Part shown: positions 61,569 to 64,000 of the stretch, one piece after another
How the letters are laid out: each line of letters begins with the position of its first letter
Position numbering within the stretch: the first letter of the stretch is position 1
Source of the DNA: Progne subis subis
Taxonomy: Eukaryota > Chordata > Aves > Passeriformes > Hirundinidae
Direction: 5' to 3'
NCBI GenBank assembly: GCA_022316685.1
Contig: JAKJHU010000106.1
Location: 2,309,547 to 2,373,546 of the forward strand
DNA length: 64,000 nucleotides
Position numbers and translations under genes: made by a program
Notes under the pieces: model-generated
What the model was told of the DNA's origin: nothing
Seen by the model: only the letters and a program-made list of their open reading frames with translations
Databases searched by the model: none

Positions 61569-64000
61569 GTAAACTTAGTTACCAGTGAAATACTTTGTCC
61601 TATAGAAGCTCCTGTTATTATAATAGGTTAATTATTGGTTTAATGATCCTTTAGAACTATAAAATCTTTTATCATCATATATATGGTAAGTGAAGAATAA
61701 GGTTGCTCTTCTTTAGGTACATAATTCAAAATTAGTTCAGCTAATCTGTACTGCATGTCATTCAAAATCAGTTCATTTGTTCATTGCTTCTGTAACATGT
61801 ATCAGCTTTACAAAGAGACCATTGTATCTCCTGAGCTACTCTGAGGTGGTAGGTGTTAGATATGGCTTGCATCTGCCCCCTCCTGTTTTAAACTGATTTT
61901 CTGATGTCATTTATTAGATGCTTATAGAACTTCTGTCACTCATGTGATAATGAGATCATGTTCTTTCAGTCTCTGGCTGTTCCCAGAAAGGGCAGAAGCC
62001 TTTGTGCTGTACAAGAATAGGGGCAAGTATAGCAGATTTTCAGCTTTCCAGTATTGTTGCCTTGGATAGGGTGAATTACAAGGATATGGGTTAGGGCAAG
62101 TATAGCAGATTTTCAGCTTTCCAGTATTGTTGCCTTGGATAGGGTGAATTACAAGGATGTGGGTTAACATAATTTACCACAATGAACTTGAGTAGCAAGT
62201 ATGGGCAGTAACATACACTATATATTAATCATAATTGCTTTCCTTCTCCTCCTCTATGTGACCCAGAGGCAGTATGTTTTGGGACAAGCAGAGGATGAGG
62301 AAATGATGCTGCCCTTCTTTCTAGACTAGGTATTAGGAACTTTAATCACATTTCTGCCTTTTTGAGATTCTTTGCTCTAATATACTCCAATTACCCATTA
62401 TTAGTGAGGCCTTAGCAATTATCTTTGATTATTGCTGCCCCAATCACTGTTCTCATTGTAAAGAGAGCTTCTTGTATGGAATGGTTGTGTTTTCTGTTCA
62501 TTCCTTAGCTACCATGGCTATAAAACAAGACACGGTTGAGAAATCAGTTTGCTTGTCTCTGCTGTGGAAAAACGTGACTGAGGTCATGTTTGTGGAAGTC
62601 GAGATGGAGTGAAGGTTTCACTAAGCATTTTGGCAAAATCATAGCCTAACTTTTATGTTTACAGACAAAGAACTGTGAATTTCTAGTGATGGCATCTATA
62701 CAGCCCATTACATGCTGCTGCTTATGTGGCATTTTAAAAGAAGGCATTGAAAGCAGTGCTTCAGTGAGCGGTGTTCACGAGTGCAGCCCTGTGCAGTGAC
62801 ACTCCCTTTGTGTTTGCTTGGTAACAGGCAGAGAGAACAGCCCTCACAGAGACTCCTGCACAATTGGAGCACACTGGAAAACCCTCACAGCATTAGCCAG
62901 ACAAGCTGTAATTTCCAGTAAATTGTGTAAAACTCCTCTGAGCAAATACATATTTTTCCTTGTACCGGTCTAATAATAAGCATTGTAATGAAAATGGTGC
63001 AGTTTTCATGGGAATGCATGAGGTTTAAGGAGTTTCTTGGAGATTTCTTCTTTTGCTGTTGTTGCAGATTTAGCTGTTGGATCTTTTAAACCAGCCTAGA
63101 AAACATGTATACAAAATGCATCTTTTTTTATAACTTCATTTTCTTGGTAAATGACTAAGCAGAGACTGTATGTAAAATTTCATAGAACTGATTTTGCTTA
63201 TATACATATATTTTCCTTGAAAATTTGCAACTATACCCCTTCCTTAATTAAAAATTAATACTAAATTTACTAATTGGTGGGTTGTTGAAGGTTGCTCTGG
63301 GTTGTAGTTATTTTACTGCATTTTGCATAACAGGGAGGTTTCTAGGTTTGATGTGGTAACATGACACTGAACTACAGGGTTTTTTCCTATGAAATTTAGT
63401 CTTATTTTGCTTTACTGAGAACAAAACTTGGTGTCATTCTGCTTTCATAAACTTGTTTTTGGTGTAGACGGGCAAGTGGGTAAAAGTACTATGGAGTCAA
63501 ATTAGCATTCAAAGAACAGCAGTAGAACTTGAAGTATGACTGAGTGGTGCACAAGGAGACATTATCAAATGGAGTAGGCATTGCATAGGAAATACAGATC
63601 CTCATAGCTTCTCAATGGACTGTAGAGCACTTGAAATACAGGCAATTGCATCTTAATTACTGTGACAATGTAGCTCATCTGTGTCAGTTAACTTGGAGTG
63701 ATGATAAAAAGTGACACAAATAACAGCCAGTGAATATTATTTAAACAGTTTTAGTGTTGGGATCCAAGCGCAGAAGAGAAAGTAAATGAATATTCAACAT
63801 GTAGACTAAACATTAATTGAAGCCGGGTGGGACAGGTTTTGAATCCTGGTAACAGAAACGCATTTGACACATTTTGCTCCTGGTGCGTATGATACCCGCG
63901 TCCGTATTCACCACGAGGCTTCGGTTTGGTGCTAGGAGGAGTTAAGCTCAGCCTGAAGCTTGCGGTCGTGTCAGTGCAGTGTAGGACAGCGAGCGCTCAC
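61569..64000 (+). other. GIPC2: GIPC2 intron 2 (partial)
   Basis: Runs to the window end. Contains the 73-bp tandem duplication at 62021-62166. No other exon recognised; the next PDZ exon must lie to the right. Confidence 0.6.
62021..62166. repeat. 73-bp tandem duplication
   Basis: Copy 1 begins GGGCAAGTATAGCAGATTTT at 62021; copy 2 begins at 62094 and runs to 62166. They differ at one base (GGATAT against GGATGT), so the duplication is recent. Confidence 0.95.

Overview
This is vertebrate nuclear DNA, most likely from a bird. The genes have introns with GT-AG (and two GC-AG) junctions, CpG-island promoters and AATAAA poly(A) signals. The dominant recognisable repeat is the CR1 LINE typical of sauropsids, and the introns are compact. 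Gene order and orientation match the mammalian NEXN-FUBP1-DNAJB4-GIPC2 block (human 1p31). No tRNA, rRNA, CRISPR or bacterial feature is seen. Gene names rest on proteins read exon by exon and compared with family sequences from memory; no search was run.

Layout. 1-144 (+) is the last coding part of NEXN (nexilin, a sarcomere Z-disc protein), followed by its 3' UTR with four AATAAA signals. FUBP1 (far upstream element-binding protein 1) occupies the minus strand from the stop at 6195 to the ATG at 24850. It has 21 coding exons, one of them a 63-nt cassette, and a 3' UTR that may run to about 1.5 kb, so it converges on NEXN. All exon phases close: 663 aa with the cassette, 642 aa without. A CpG island (about 24.24-25.9 kb) is a shared divergent promoter for FUBP1 (-) and DNAJB4 (+). 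DNAJB4 (HLJ1, a class B HSP40 co-chaperone, 339 aa) has its three coding exons at 41273-46098 after a roughly 15.8-kb first intron. A second GC-rich block just upstream (40.8-41.09 kb) carries a heat-shock element and a TATA box and looks like an inducible alternative promoter. GIPC2 (PDZ adaptor) starts at 53547 in its own CpG island behind a CCGTT minisatellite. Only exons 1 and 2 lie in the window; the rest is beyond 64000.

Non-genic content is mainly simple repeats and relics: a sense CR1 LINE in the DNAJB4 3' region (46.75-48.26 kb), weaker CR1-like relics in introns, and, inside GIPC2 intron 1, what looks like a polyadenylated 3' end of an endogenous-retrovirus transcript inserted in antisense (73-nt poly-T at 56202-56274). 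A 73-bp tandem duplication lies in GIPC2 intron 2.

The four genes do not form an operon or pathway. NEXN is muscle cytoskeletal, FUBP1 is a nuclear KH-domain DNA/RNA binder, DNAJB4 is an HSP70 co-chaperone and GIPC2 is a trafficking adaptor. The only evident functional link is the shared FUBP1/DNAJB4 promoter. I found no undescribed multi-gene system. The most interesting points are two GC-AG introns in FUBP1 (one splitting the KH4 GXXG loop, one beside the cassette exon), a (GT)n tract forming the FUBP1 exon 1 donor, the two-promoter layout of DNAJB4, and the ERV retrocopy.
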